This document shows positions 48,835 to 57,719 of a stretch of 64,000 nucleotides of DNA, piece after piece. The notes below the pieces were generated by a model. That model saw nothing but the letters and a program-made list of their open reading frames with translations. It was not told the DNA's origin and ran no database searches. The translations under genes were made by a program, and so were the position numbers. Source of the DNA: FEN-1297 sp963710735. Lineage in GTDB: Bacteria > Bacteroidota > Ignavibacteria > Ignavibacteriales > Ignavibacteriaceae. The stretch covers positions 62,001 to 126,000 of the forward strand of contig CAVQBN010000013.1 in NCBI GenBank assembly GCA_963710735.1. Direction: 5' to 3'. The first letter of the stretch is position 1. Every line of letters starts with the position of its first letter.

Positions 48835-49845
48835 TTACAGCTTATATTGAGTATTATAATAATTTACATATTCACCGGAAATTATTGACTCCCACCAATT
48901 TTTATTTGCCAGATACCAATCAATGGTTTTAGTAATTGCTTCCTCAAACACAAATTCCGGCTGCCAGCCGAGTTCATTTTTTATTTTGGAAGAATCAATT
49001 GCGTAACGTCTGTCATGTCCCGGTCGATCTTTAACATATTGTATTAATTCTTCAGACTTATTTAAATGTTGAAGAATTAATTTTATAATTTGAATATTCG
49101 GCATTTCATTACTAGCACCAATATTATAAACTTCCCCGATTCTTCCTTTTTCAAAAACCAAATCAATAGCTTTATTATGATCGATCACATAAATCCAATC
49201 CCGAACATTTAATCCATCACCATAAACTGGTAATTTTTTATTATTAAGCGTATTAATAATCATCAATGGAATCAATTTCTCAGGAAATTGATATGATCCA
49301 TAATTATTTGAACAGCGTGTAACAACAACCGGCATTCCGAAAGTGTGAAAAAATGAAAGCGCCATCAAATCCCCCGCCGCTTTACTGGAAGAATAAGGAC
49401 TATTTGGTGATAAAGATGTTTTTTCAGTAAAATATCCTTCTTTGCCTAGACTTCCATATACTTCATCAGTTGAAACTTGCAGAAATTTTTCAACATCAAA
49501 TTTTCTTGCTGTTTCTAAGAGTACATTAGTGCCTATTACATTTGTTCGATAAAATATTTCCGAACCTAATATACTTCTATCGACATGAGATTCGGCTGCA
49601 AAATTAATAACATACTCAATTTTGTACTTTTCAAAAATAAAATTAACCAGCTCTGCGTTTACTATATCACCTTTGATGAAATGATAGTTCTTTTTCTTTT
49701 CTGAAGGCTTTAGGTTTTCAAGGTTTCCTGCGTATGTAAGTTTATCTAGATTAATAATATTATAATCATCTCTTTGGTCTAAGACATGATTAATAAAATT
49801 ACTTCCTATAAAACCGGCTCCGCCGGTAATTAAAATATTCTTCAT
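48835..49845 (-). CDS. rfbB: dTDP-glucose 4,6-dehydratase
   Basis: A 336-aa short-chain dehydrogenase-type enzyme that makes dTDP-4-keto-6-deoxyglucose, the precursor of dTDP-rhamnose and other deoxysugars. GGAGFIGSNFINHVL at residues 7-21 binds NAD. STDEVYGSLG (about 119-128) holds the catalytic Thr-Asp-Glu, and SPYSSSKAAGDL supplies the Tyr-x3-Lys. RCSNNYGSYQFPEKLIPL and GRDWI-like NVRDWIYV follow. Its presence agrees with the many rhamnosyltransferase-like GT2 genes, although rfbA, rfbC and rfbD are not in the window. Confidence 0.95.
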   Translation of the reverse strand: MKNILITGGAGFIGSNFINHVLDQRDDYNIINLDKLTYAGNLENLKPSEKKKNYHFIKGDIVNAELVNFIFEKYKIEYVINFAAESHVDRSILGSEIFYRTNVIGTNVLLETARKFDVEKFLQVSTDEVYGSLGKEGYFTEKTSLSPNSPYSSSKAAGDLMALSFFHTFGMPVVVTRCSNNYGSYQFPEKLIPLMIINTLNNKKLPVYGDGLNVRDWIYVIDHNKAIDLVFEKGRIGEVYNIGASNEMPNIQIIKLILQHLNKSEELIQYVKDRPGHDRRYAIDSSKIKNELGWQPEFVFEEAITKTIDWYLANKNWWESIISGEYVNYYNTQYKL

Positions 49846-49852
49846 TTACCTC

Positions 49853-50626
49853 CTAAAAAGAAAATAGTCCTACAAAAATTCCTGCTTGAATAAAAAAGCT
49901 ATTGCCGTTAATGTTTGATGGTGCGTTATAAATATCTTTATTGTTATCATAAGACCAATGACTTCCAAAAGTTACTTGGTAACCCATACCCACTCGAAAA
50001 GCTAGAAGCCGGTAGGCTGGAATATCAACATTTAATGTTGGTGAAAAAATCCAATAACTGTTTTTAAGTGAACTGCTAAAATTTAATGTCGGATAATTAT
50101 TTGCAGCAGACCAGTAATCTTGCCAATTCATACCGCCAACATTTCTATCAAGTTCAATATTAAAACTACCTCTACCGATTATTGCCCCCAGCGATATTCC
50201 AAATTCTTTCACAAATGGCAGAGTGTATTCAACTGTTAAACCGCCTCCATTTAAAGAATAAATTGCTTCATTATTAACAGGTACTATTTTAACAGGTCCG
50301 CTTGGAGATCCGGAAGGTATTAATACAGTTGAAGAACCTGAAGTCGAAAAACTGCCGCCAAAACCCATCCCGCCAATTCTTAAATTTTTTATAATTCCTA
50401 AATAAATAAATCCCGCACCTCCGGAAGTATAAAAGCCGCTGCTGGGTAAATTAGGCACACCGAAATTTTTAAGTTCAGTATTTATGCCCTTAACATTGGG
50501 AATTATCCACCCGCCGACATATCCTCCACCTCCGCCGAAAGGAGCGTCATAAAAAGAGGATTCTTGAGCGAAAACTGCTGTTGAAATGAAAATCAACAGA
50601 AACAAAATACGATTCAGTAACTTCAT
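49853..50626 (-). CDS. Secreted Gly-rich beta-barrel-like protein of unknown function
   Basis: A 257-aa exported protein. The signal peptide spans residues 1-20 (ending VFA|Q). The rest is rich in Gly, Ser and alternating hydrophobic residues (GGGGYVGGWIIP, LRIGGMGFGGSFST, LTVEYTLPFVKEFGISLGAI) and ends with aromatic Phe in an outer-membrane-like strand (FIQAGIFVGLFSF). An outer-membrane beta-barrel is inferred; I do not recognise a family. It lies 7 nt upstream of rfbB on the same strand, so it is probably co-transcribed with rfbB and the export protein. Confidence 0.7.
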   Translation of the reverse strand: MKLLNRILFLLIFISTAVFAQESSFYDAPFGGGGGYVGGWIIPNVKGINTELKNFGVPNLPSSGFYTSGGAGFIYLGIIKNLRIGGMGFGGSFSTSGSSTVLIPSGSPSGPVKIVPVNNEAIYSLNGGGLTVEYTLPFVKEFGISLGAIIGRGSFNIELDRNVGGMNWQDYWSAANNYPTLNFSSSLKNSYWIFSPTLNVDIPAYRLLAFRVGMGYQVTFGSHWSYDNNKDIYNAPSNINGNSFFIQAGIFVGLFSF

Positions 50627-50724
50627 AAAATCTTGTAAATATTAAATAAATTTACCAAAGCTCCCCTATAAAAACAAAGCTGTTTCGGACTGCCTTGATT
50701 ATATAATTTTTAATTTGAATTCAA

Positions 50725-52167
50725 TTATTTACTATCAGTCTTAATATATTGAACATCCATATGGTAATCCCATTTATCAAAATAAAGATTGCCGCCTTTC
50801 CATTCAACTTCGCCGCGCTGAAAATCATTAGTTTCACTTCGCGGATAAATTTTTTCCGGAAATAATGGCTGTCCATAATCATCATTCACAATAAGCCGAT
50901 AGGAATCAATACCTCCGATATAAAAATATTTTACGTGCGGATCATCGGAATATTGTTGAATTCCAAAACTCTGATCTAGCGGAACCCATCCGTAATCATT
51001 GAAATATACTTGACACCAGTCATGAAGGTTTACACTTCCAGGATGCATCATCCAGCCGCTCTGCCATTTACATGGAATACCATTGTATCTTGCTAAGGTC
51101 ATAAATGTTAACGTTTTTATTCCGCAATCACCATGCCCATTAGCCAGACAATAAGATGATATATCATTAATTGTTGAATATTCTCTAGCACTTGCCCATG
51201 GAATATGGTCATTAATCCAGGTATAAATCTTTTTTACTTTTTCATAAGGATTTGTTTCATTTCCAACAATTTCTTTGGATAATTTTTTTATCTGATTTGT
51301 AAAAACAATGTGAGGCGGTCTTTGAGCAGTAAATTTCTTATAAATTTCAGATGTCGTATCATAAGGTAAAACTTTAGAAGGATCAATATTATGCCATTCC
51401 GAGTATGCGGTATATTCCAATTGCATTTTAAAAACAGTCGGTTTATCCTTCTCAGCAACTTTTTCTAAATATAAAGTTCTCTGCGAATTCGAGTTGTCAG
51501 CAATAACATATTCTTTTGAATTAACAAAAAGCAGTTTAATATCTGTTTGTCTTGGTGCATCCTCTCTAGGATACGGCAGCCAGCAGCGAATAACCTGGCC
51601 TGCCGGAACTGCATTTGAATCAACTGTTAAAGTATAAGTAATTTTCATTGTAACTGGATTAACAAATACTTTGTCTGTGGTTAAACTCTCCTTAACAGTT
51701 TCAGGAAGATTTGTTTTCAAAAAATTTTCCAATTTATCTTCTGGAACACCATCAACTTCTTCTTTTACCTTTTTCGCTTCCTTGTTTATTCTGAATAAAT
51801 TTGGAACAGCATTATGGAAAAACATTTTCTTACCATCAATCACCTTCATTTCCAGAGATTTTTGCTTTTCCCACTTTGAAAGCATTTTCTCATTTACATC
51901 CGGATAATATTTCTTTAATGCTTTAACCACATAATCTTGAGTTCTGTCAAAATCCAGTCTAATTCTATGCATTTTATCAATTTGAAATTTCAAATTATAG
52001 GCTTCCGTTTCTGTTAACTTATTTGATGATAAAATTTTATTTATCATTTTAGCAGCATTTGTAAAATTACCCTCTTTAATTTGCTTGTTTATATCCGGGT
52101 ATTTTGTCTGCGAGATTAACGGTATTGTTAAAATTGAAAGCATCATAAGAATAAATATTTTTTTCAT
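50725..52167 (-). CDS. Exported transglutaminase-like protein
   Basis: A 480-aa protein read from the ATG at 52167, which gives a clean signal peptide (residues 1-19, ending LIS|Q); a TTG 13 codons earlier would add a polar extension. The C-terminal half holds a transglutaminase-like core: NGHGDCGIKTL (Cys), VNLHDWCQVYF (His) and WVPLDQSFG (Asp), an intact catalytic triad. The N-terminal half (about 30-270) includes a beta domain with PVTMKITYTLTVDSNAVPAG. It may act as a peptidase or cross-linking enzyme at the cell surface; the substrate is unknown. Confidence 0.85.
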   Translation of the reverse strand: MKKIFILMMLSILTIPLISQTKYPDINKQIKEGNFTNAAKMINKILSSNKLTETEAYNLKFQIDKMHRIRLDFDRTQDYVVKALKKYYPDVNEKMLSKWEKQKSLEMKVIDGKKMFFHNAVPNLFRINKEAKKVKEEVDGVPEDKLENFLKTNLPETVKESLTTDKVFVNPVTMKITYTLTVDSNAVPAGQVIRCWLPYPREDAPRQTDIKLLFVNSKEYVIADNSNSQRTLYLEKVAEKDKPTVFKMQLEYTAYSEWHNIDPSKVLPYDTTSEIYKKFTAQRPPHIVFTNQIKKLSKEIVGNETNPYEKVKKIYTWINDHIPWASAREYSTINDISSYCLANGHGDCGIKTLTFMTLARYNGIPCKWQSGWMMHPGSVNLHDWCQVYFNDYGWVPLDQSFGIQQYSDDPHVKYFYIGGIDSYRLIVNDDYGQPLFPEKIYPRSETNDFQRGEVEWKGGNLYFDKWDYHMDVQYIKTDSK

Positions 52168-52341
52168 AAGGCTAAAATTTATTTTATTTAGTAAACTTGA
52201 TTGCAAATATAAAGAATTACCTCAATAATATTTAATTTTTGAAAAAGTTAAATATTAAACTTTAATTAGTAATTCAATGTAAAAAATACATTTATTTCCT
52301 ATCTTGCCGTATCGATTAACTTCAATTTCTATATTTGCTCT

Positions 52342-53535
52342 ATGAATATTGCAAGTCTTAAAAATATTTCTGCAAAAAAGAAAAAAAATGCAATAGGACT
52401 TATGTCAGGCACTTCACTCGATGGAGTAGATGCTGTTTTAGTCGAAATCTTCGGCAGCGGAGAAAATACTAAAATCAAACAACTCGGTTTTATCACTTAT
52501 CCCTTTCCCAAAGGATTAAAAAAGAAAATTCTTGAGAACTCAACTTTGAATTCGGGTAATGTCACGGACATTTGCCGATTAAATTTCCTTATTCCGCATA
52601 TATACGCTGACGCTGTGAAAGCATTGTGTAAAAAGAGTAAAATGGATTTATCAAGTATTGATTTTATTGGTTCACACGGACAGACAATTCACCATCTTCC
52701 GCAAAAGAAAAATTATTACGGTTACACATTCGGTTCAACTTTGCAGATAGCTGATCCAAGTGTGATTGCAAAAATGACAGGTGTTTTAACAGTAGGAGAT
52801 TTTCGTACCGGTGATGTCGCACTTGGCGGACAAGGTGCGCCTCTAGTTCCTTATTTCGATTATATAATGTTCCATTCGAATAAAATAAGCCGCGCGCTAC
52901 TTAATATCGGTGGAATTTCAAACATTACTGTTTTGGATAAGTCTGGTGATTCATCTTCCGTTATCGCTTTTGATACCGGACCTGGAAATATGATGATTGA
53001 TCTTCTGACTAAAAAATATTTTGATGCTGAATATGATAAGGGCGGCAGGATTGCTGCTTCAGGTAAAATTAATGATGAACTTTTTAAGGCGTTAAAAAAA
53101 CAGGATAAGTACATCGAAAGGAAAGTACCTAAATCAACTGGGAGAGAGTATTACGGAAAAGAATTTCTAACTCCGATATTAAAAAAATACAAAAAGATTC
53201 CGCATGAAGATATGATTGCAACCGTTACAGATTTTACTTCTTATGGTGTTTATAGAAATTATGAAAAATTTATACTATCAGGGACCAAGATAGAAGAACT
53301 TTTTGTGAGCGGCGGCGGAGCAAAAAATAAATTTTTAGTGAGTTCACTTAAAAAATATTTCGGGGGAAAAGTTTGTGTTCAAAATGTTAAGGATTTAGGA
53401 ATGTCTTCCGATTCAAAAGAAGCTTTATGTTTTGCGGTTTTAGCAAATGAAACTTTATCCGGGAATCCTTCTAATATTCCTAAAGTGACCGGCGCATCAA
53501 GAAAAACCATTCTTGGCAAAATTTGTATGCCTTAA
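52342..53535 (+). CDS. anmK: Anhydro-N-acetylmuramic acid kinase
   Basis: A 397-aa ASKHA-fold kinase that opens and phosphorylates 1,6-anhydro-MurNAc to MurNAc-6-P during peptidoglycan recycling. GLMSGTSLDGVDAVL (about 19-33), GSHGQTIHHLP, GDFRTGDVALGGQGAPLVPY, NIGGISNIT and DTGPGNMMIDLL appear in family order. VTGASRKTILGKIC at the end fits the family. The first 17 residues are a basic extension. nfo follows after 24 nt on the same strand. Confidence 0.95.
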   Translation: MNIASLKNISAKKKKNAIGLMSGTSLDGVDAVLVEIFGSGENTKIKQLGFITYPFPKGLKKKILENSTLNSGNVTDICRLNFLIPHIYADAVKALCKKSKMDLSSIDFIGSHGQTIHHLPQKKNYYGYTFGSTLQIADPSVIAKMTGVLTVGDFRTGDVALGGQGAPLVPYFDYIMFHSNKISRALLNIGGISNITVLDKSGDSSSVIAFDTGPGNMMIDLLTKKYFDAEYDKGGRIAASGKINDELFKALKKQDKYIERKVPKSTGREYYGKEFLTPILKKYKKIPHEDMIATVTDFTSYGVYRNYEKFILSGTKIEELFVSGGGAKNKFLVSSLKKYFGGKVCVQNVKDLGMSSDSKEALCFAVLANETLSGNPSNIPKVTGASRKTILGKICMP

Positions 53536-53559
53536 ATAAAATTTAATGAAAGGAATATT

Positions 53560-54414
53560 TTGAACCAATTATTGGGCGCTCACACTTCAATTCAAGGTGG
53601 AGTAGCTGAATCAATTCCATTGGCTGAAAAACTTAAATTCACTGCAATGCAAATCTTTACAAAAAATAATAATAGGTGGTTTGCAAAACCTTTAAGTGAA
53701 GATGAAATTAGTTTATTCAAATTACGACTCGAAAATTCGAATATTAAATTTGTTGCAGCACATGACTGTTACCTAATTAATCTTTGCGCAAAGGATAAAG
53801 AAATATTATCAAAATCCAGAACAGCTTTCTTTGATGAATTGAAAAGATGTGAACTTCTGGGAATTGCATATTTAAATTTTCATCCTGGGTCTCACGGTGG
53901 ATTAGGTGAAGATGATGGAATTAAGTTAATTGCTGAGTCATTAAATATTGTACATCAAAAAACAAAAGGATATAAAGTCTTAAGTATGCTGGAAGCAACA
54001 GCCGGACAAGGTACTGCTATTGGTTATCGATTTGAACACTTAAGAAAAATTATTGACCTTGTGGAAGATAAAGAAAGAATGACAGTTTGCATTGATACCG
54101 CCCATATTTTTGCCGCTGGTTACGATATTAAAAATGAAAAGAATTATAATAAAATTATTAAGGAATTTGATGAAATAGTTGGTCTTGAACAGCTTAAATG
54201 CTTTCATATGAATGACAGTAAAAAGGAACTCGGGAGCAGAGTTGACAGACATGAACATATCGGTAAAGGCTTTATCGGTAAGGAAGGATTTAAAAATATC
54301 ATGAACGATATAAGATTAGAACACGTGCCCAAAATTCTAGAAACTCCAAAAGGAAAAGAGTGTCTAGAAGATTTGAAAAATATAAAAGTATTAAAGAGTT
54401 TGATTAAAAGATAA
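53560..54414 (+). CDS. nfo: Deoxyribonuclease IV (endonuclease IV)
   Basis: A 284-aa TIM-barrel AP endonuclease that cleaves DNA 5' of abasic sites. Zinc-ligand motifs are LNFHPGSHGG (about 108-117), MLEATAGQGTAIG (about 143-155), CIDTAHIFAAGYD (about 177-189), KCFHMNDSKKELGSR and DRHEHIGKG. The start is TTG at 53560, with GAAAGGA seven bases upstream. It follows anmK in one transcript and ends 3 nt before the convergent DUF1460 gene. Confidence 0.96.
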   Translation: MNQLLGAHTSIQGGVAESIPLAEKLKFTAMQIFTKNNNRWFAKPLSEDEISLFKLRLENSNIKFVAAHDCYLINLCAKDKEILSKSRTAFFDELKRCELLGIAYLNFHPGSHGGLGEDDGIKLIAESLNIVHQKTKGYKVLSMLEATAGQGTAIGYRFEHLRKIIDLVEDKERMTVCIDTAHIFAAGYDIKNEKNYNKIIKEFDEIVGLEQLKCFHMNDSKKELGSRVDRHEHIGKGFIGKEGFKNIMNDIRLEHVPKILETPKGKECLEDLKNIKVLKSLIKR

Positions 54415-54417
54415 AAC

Positions 54418-55269
54418 TTATTTTGGTTCAAGCGGTTTTAATACCATTATTCCCGTATCTTTGTTAAACTTGGCTAAATAATCTGCAAGAGGTTCCGGCG
54501 TAATTTGCACTTTATATCCAACATCCGGTGCATGCATAAAATGAATTCTTCCGTCATCCATTCTTACAGCAATTCCCACATGATTGATATCCAACCCCTT
54601 AACGTTTGAAGTAATTGCAATCAAATCACCACTTTTAATTTTTTCTTCAACCTTAGCAACCGTATCCTTTGGAATATAATAATAAGTCCTTTTGTTAATC
54701 GCTTCTTCTTGTTTCCGAATAATAGGAATAAATTTTGGATTATCTTTCAGTTGAACATAACTATCAGGATGAGAAGACATAAAATCGACATCAAATTTAA
54801 TCGGATCACCGCCGATCTCCTTCGAAATATTTTTTACTATTCCCTTCTGTTCATTATTGTAAATCCAATCTGAAAAATAATGAAGCCTGGAAGGATATTG
54901 ATCAATTATACCGTTTCTATACCTAATCTTCGTTAGTTCTTTTTCATAATCTTTGAAAGTGGTTTTACCTTCTTTAATACACCTGGCAAAAGTTAAAGAG
55001 TTTTCTAAAAAGGTTGTACAATCTAATCCTGTTAAGTCGATAACTAAAGTTTCGGTTTTACCTTTCTCCAAAGTATGCGCGACATAATTTGTTCCAATAA
55101 AACTTTTACCTACAGCTGCTATAACATCTCCAATTGGTTCCTTATCCAGTTTTTTTTCAACAGCTAATTTGAATTTAGATTTACAAACTTCTTTATCTTT
55201 TTGTGAATAAATTTGTGCTTGAAGTAACCCGGCAGCAATTACAAACATAACCAAACTTTTTAATATCAT
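54418..55269 (-). CDS. DUF1460-like N-acetylmuramoyl-L-alanine amidase-like protein
   Basis: A 283-aa exported protein with signal peptide (residues 1-18, ending LQA|Q). It resembles the DUF1460 family, a NlpC/P60-like fold that cleaves N-acetylmuramoyl-L-alanine bonds. The likely catalytic Cys is in LIDLTGLDCTTFLENSL-like sequence (about 100-116), and the His is in INHVGIAVRMDDG (about 232-244), followed by HFMHAP. The catalytic assignment is by family analogy. It sits next to the anmK gene on the opposite strand, and both act on peptidoglycan fragments. Confidence 0.85.
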   Translation of the reverse strand: MILKSLVMFVIAAGLLQAQIYSQKDKEVCKSKFKLAVEKKLDKEPIGDVIAAVGKSFIGTNYVAHTLEKGKTETLVIDLTGLDCTTFLENSLTFARCIKEGKTTFKDYEKELTKIRYRNGIIDQYPSRLHYFSDWIYNNEQKGIVKNISKEIGGDPIKFDVDFMSSHPDSYVQLKDNPKFIPIIRKQEEAINKRTYYYIPKDTVAKVEEKIKSGDLIAITSNVKGLDINHVGIAVRMDDGRIHFMHAPDVGYKVQITPEPLADYLAKFNKDTGIMVLKPLEPK

Positions 55270-55313
55270 TGTTTATACCTTTTTAATTTACAATTTTTTG
55301 AAAGTGAATAATT

Positions 55314-56744
55314 TTAAATAATATCTTCACTCGTAGGAACATTTGAATATTCTTCGATCTGTCTTGCATGGGCAAGGTTTTCAAACCGGGCGTATTCTTT
55401 TATGAATGCTAATCTAACATCTCCAGTAGGACCATTTCTTTGTTTACCGATAATAATTTCGGCTACTCCTTCTGTAGGTGTTGCATCATCAGGAAAAGTT
55501 TTAATTCCGTAATATTCCGGACGATTGAGGAACAGAACAACATCTGCATCTTGTTCAATTGAACCGGATTCTCTTAAGTCCGACAATTGCGGGCGCTTGT
55601 CTGTTCTTGTTTCAACCGCTCTATTTAACTGTGCTAAGGCAATTACAGGAATATTTAATTCTTTTGCCAAAGATTTTAATGATCTTGAAATATGAGAAAT
55701 TTCTCTTTCACGGCTTTCAATATGAGCAGGGCCCTGCATAAGCTGAAGATAATCTATGATAATCATACCAATATTTTTTTCAGCTTTCAATCTCCGTGCT
55801 TTTGCACGAATTTCGAGAACAGTTTGTGCCGGCATATCATCAACATAAACAGGAGACTCAATTAATTTATGAGCATTTCTGCTTAACTTAACTCCTTCTT
55901 CATTAGGTAATTTTCCTGTTCTAACAAGATGAGCATTTAAGCGACCTTCTGCGCATAACATTCTTATTATAAGCTGCATAGTAGACATTTCAAGGCTGAA
56001 AATTCCAACAGGTACTTTGTGGTCAATTGCTGCGTTGCGGGCAAGTGTAAGGGCGAATGCTGTTTTTCCCATGGAAGGCCTTGCCGCAACAATTATTAAA
56101 TCGGATTTCTGAAATCCGCCAAGTAATTCATCAAGTTCATAAAAGCCGGTAGGTACAGAAAATTTTTGTTTTGTATTCGAATGAATAGCTTCAATATATT
56201 CGAGCGCATCTCTTACTGCCCTATCCATACTTTGAAAAGATTTTTTAAGATGAGTTTCCGTAATTTCAAAAATCTTTCTTTCAGCTTCATCCAAAATATC
56301 GAAGGCATCTTCGGTACCTTCATAAGCAGCTCTGGCAATTTCGTGCGAACTGGTAATTAAGCCCCGCAAAATTTGTTTTTCTAAAATGATCTTAGCGTGA
56401 TATTCTATATTAGCTGCAGAAGAAATATTCTGAGAAAGCTTGCTTATATAAACTGCCCCGCCAACTTCCTCCAGCTGCTCTCTTTTCTTTAACTCTTCAT
56501 AAAGTGTAACAGTATCAATCGGTTCGCTGGCATCGAACAAAGAAACCATCGCTTCAAAAATTAAACGATGCTCTTTGAGATAAAAACTATCCGAAGTTAA
56601 TAGTTCAATTGCTTTAGGAACTGCTTCTTTTTCAATCATCATTGCACCTAAAACAGATGCCTCAATTTCAGGAGCTGCCGGCGGCTTAACATCGGCTGGA
56701 ATTATTTTTTCCAGAGTAATATTTTGTTTCTTATATTTTGCCAT
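55314..56744 (-). CDS. dnaB: Replicative DNA helicase DnaB
   Basis: A 476-aa hexameric helicase that unwinds DNA at the replication fork. The N-terminal helical domain (about 25-125) contains EIEASVLGAMMIEKEAV. After a linker, the RecA-like C-terminal domain has VPTGFYELDELLGGFQKSDL, Walker A AARPSMGKTAFAL (about 225-237), IIIDYLQLM (Walker B) and SDLRESGSIEQDADVVLFL. No intein or insertion is seen. Its start overlaps the end of the uracil-DNA glycosylase gene by 14 nt. Confidence 0.96.
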   Translation of the reverse strand: MAKYKKQNITLEKIIPADVKPPAAPEIEASVLGAMMIEKEAVPKAIELLTSDSFYLKEHRLIFEAMVSLFDASEPIDTVTLYEELKKREQLEEVGGAVYISKLSQNISSAANIEYHAKIILEKQILRGLITSSHEIARAAYEGTEDAFDILDEAERKIFEITETHLKKSFQSMDRAVRDALEYIEAIHSNTKQKFSVPTGFYELDELLGGFQKSDLIIVAARPSMGKTAFALTLARNAAIDHKVPVGIFSLEMSTMQLIIRMLCAEGRLNAHLVRTGKLPNEEGVKLSRNAHKLIESPVYVDDMPAQTVLEIRAKARRLKAEKNIGMIIIDYLQLMQGPAHIESREREISHISRSLKSLAKELNIPVIALAQLNRAVETRTDKRPQLSDLRESGSIEQDADVVLFLNRPEYYGIKTFPDDATPTEGVAEIIIGKQRNGPTGDVRLAFIKEYARFENLAHARQIEEYSNVPTSEDII

Positions 56745-57585
56745 CGTTCATCGCCAATTCATCGTATAATTTTCTAAACTTTTTTACATCTTCCCAGCAG
56801 CCGCGTTTCCAGTTAGGATTTCTCAGCAAAGCTGCAGGATGATATGTAACCATAACTTTTATATTTTCAAATTCAAAAATTTTACCACGCATATTTGTCA
56901 ATGACTCTTTCTTTTTCAATAAACCCTGTGCAGCGGTTAATCCTAAGCATAAAATTGTTTTGGGTTTTATTAACTCAATTTGTTTTTTTAGATATGGTAT
57001 ACATGTATCCATTTCCTGAGGATAAGGAGTCCGGTTACTTGGCGGTCTGCACTTAACAATATTCGCAATATAAACTTCATCTCTTGAAAAATTAATTGCT
57101 TTTAGAATATCTGTTAATAATTTACCTGCGCGTCCTACAAACGGAAGTCCCTGAGCATCTTCATCCGCACCCGGGCCTTCACCAATGACTAAAGCATCGG
57201 CATTCGGATTACCAGAACCAAATACAAATTTATTTCGCGTCGCGCCGAGTTGGCAGTTTTGGCACTTACAAATTAAATTATTCAGCTCGTCTAAATCTTT
57301 AGATAATTCCCACTTTTCCTTTGGATCTTCAAAAAGTTTTGTTTCTTCTTTTTTCTGTGATGGAATTTTATATACCATATCCGGATTTTTATCCTTTACC
57401 TCTAATTTTGAATTATTATTTCCTACATAACTTCCGGTTTGGCGTTTATCATTCGAACTTTGTTTTGAGTCGATTTGTATTGCAGTCTTTCGTTTCAAAT
57501 TTTTCTGTTCGAATAAATCATCGCCAAAAATTTCTTTTTGATCTTTAAGAGCTTCAATTAATTTTTTCTTAATAGAATTTTTCAT
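56731..57585 (-). CDS. Uracil-DNA glycosylase, family 4-like, with an N-terminal extension
   Basis: A 284-aa protein that removes uracil from DNA. The first 85 residues are low-complexity and charged, probably disordered. The catalytic region has CKCQNCQLGATRNKFVFGSG (Cys ligands of the 4Fe-4S cluster), IGEGPGADEDAQGLPFVGRA (active-site motif with Glu-Asp), VKCRPPSNR (third Cys), and VTYHPAALLRNPNWKRGCW with the catalytic His and a further Cys. It is longer than typical family 4 enzymes (about 200 aa) because of the extension. It overlaps dnaB by 14 nt and is probably co-transcribed with it. Confidence 0.9.
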   Translation of the reverse strand: MKNSIKKKLIEALKDQKEIFGDDLFEQKNLKRKTAIQIDSKQSSNDKRQTGSYVGNNNSKLEVKDKNPDMVYKIPSQKKEETKLFEDPKEKWELSKDLDELNNLICKCQNCQLGATRNKFVFGSGNPNADALVIGEGPGADEDAQGLPFVGRAGKLLTDILKAINFSRDEVYIANIVKCRPPSNRTPYPQEMDTCIPYLKKQIELIKPKTILCLGLTAAQGLLKKKESLTNMRGKIFEFENIKVMVTYHPAALLRNPNWKRGCWEDVKKFRKLYDELAMNDGKI

Positions 57586-57719
57586 TATTTAATCATAATT
57601 CGCGCGCAGTTTATATATGAACAAAAATATGTATTTAATAAAATATAATCTATAAGAATAAGAAATAATTTCTTCCGAGTATTAATTAAGGAGCTTTTTT
57701 TGAAAGAAAAGCAGAATAT

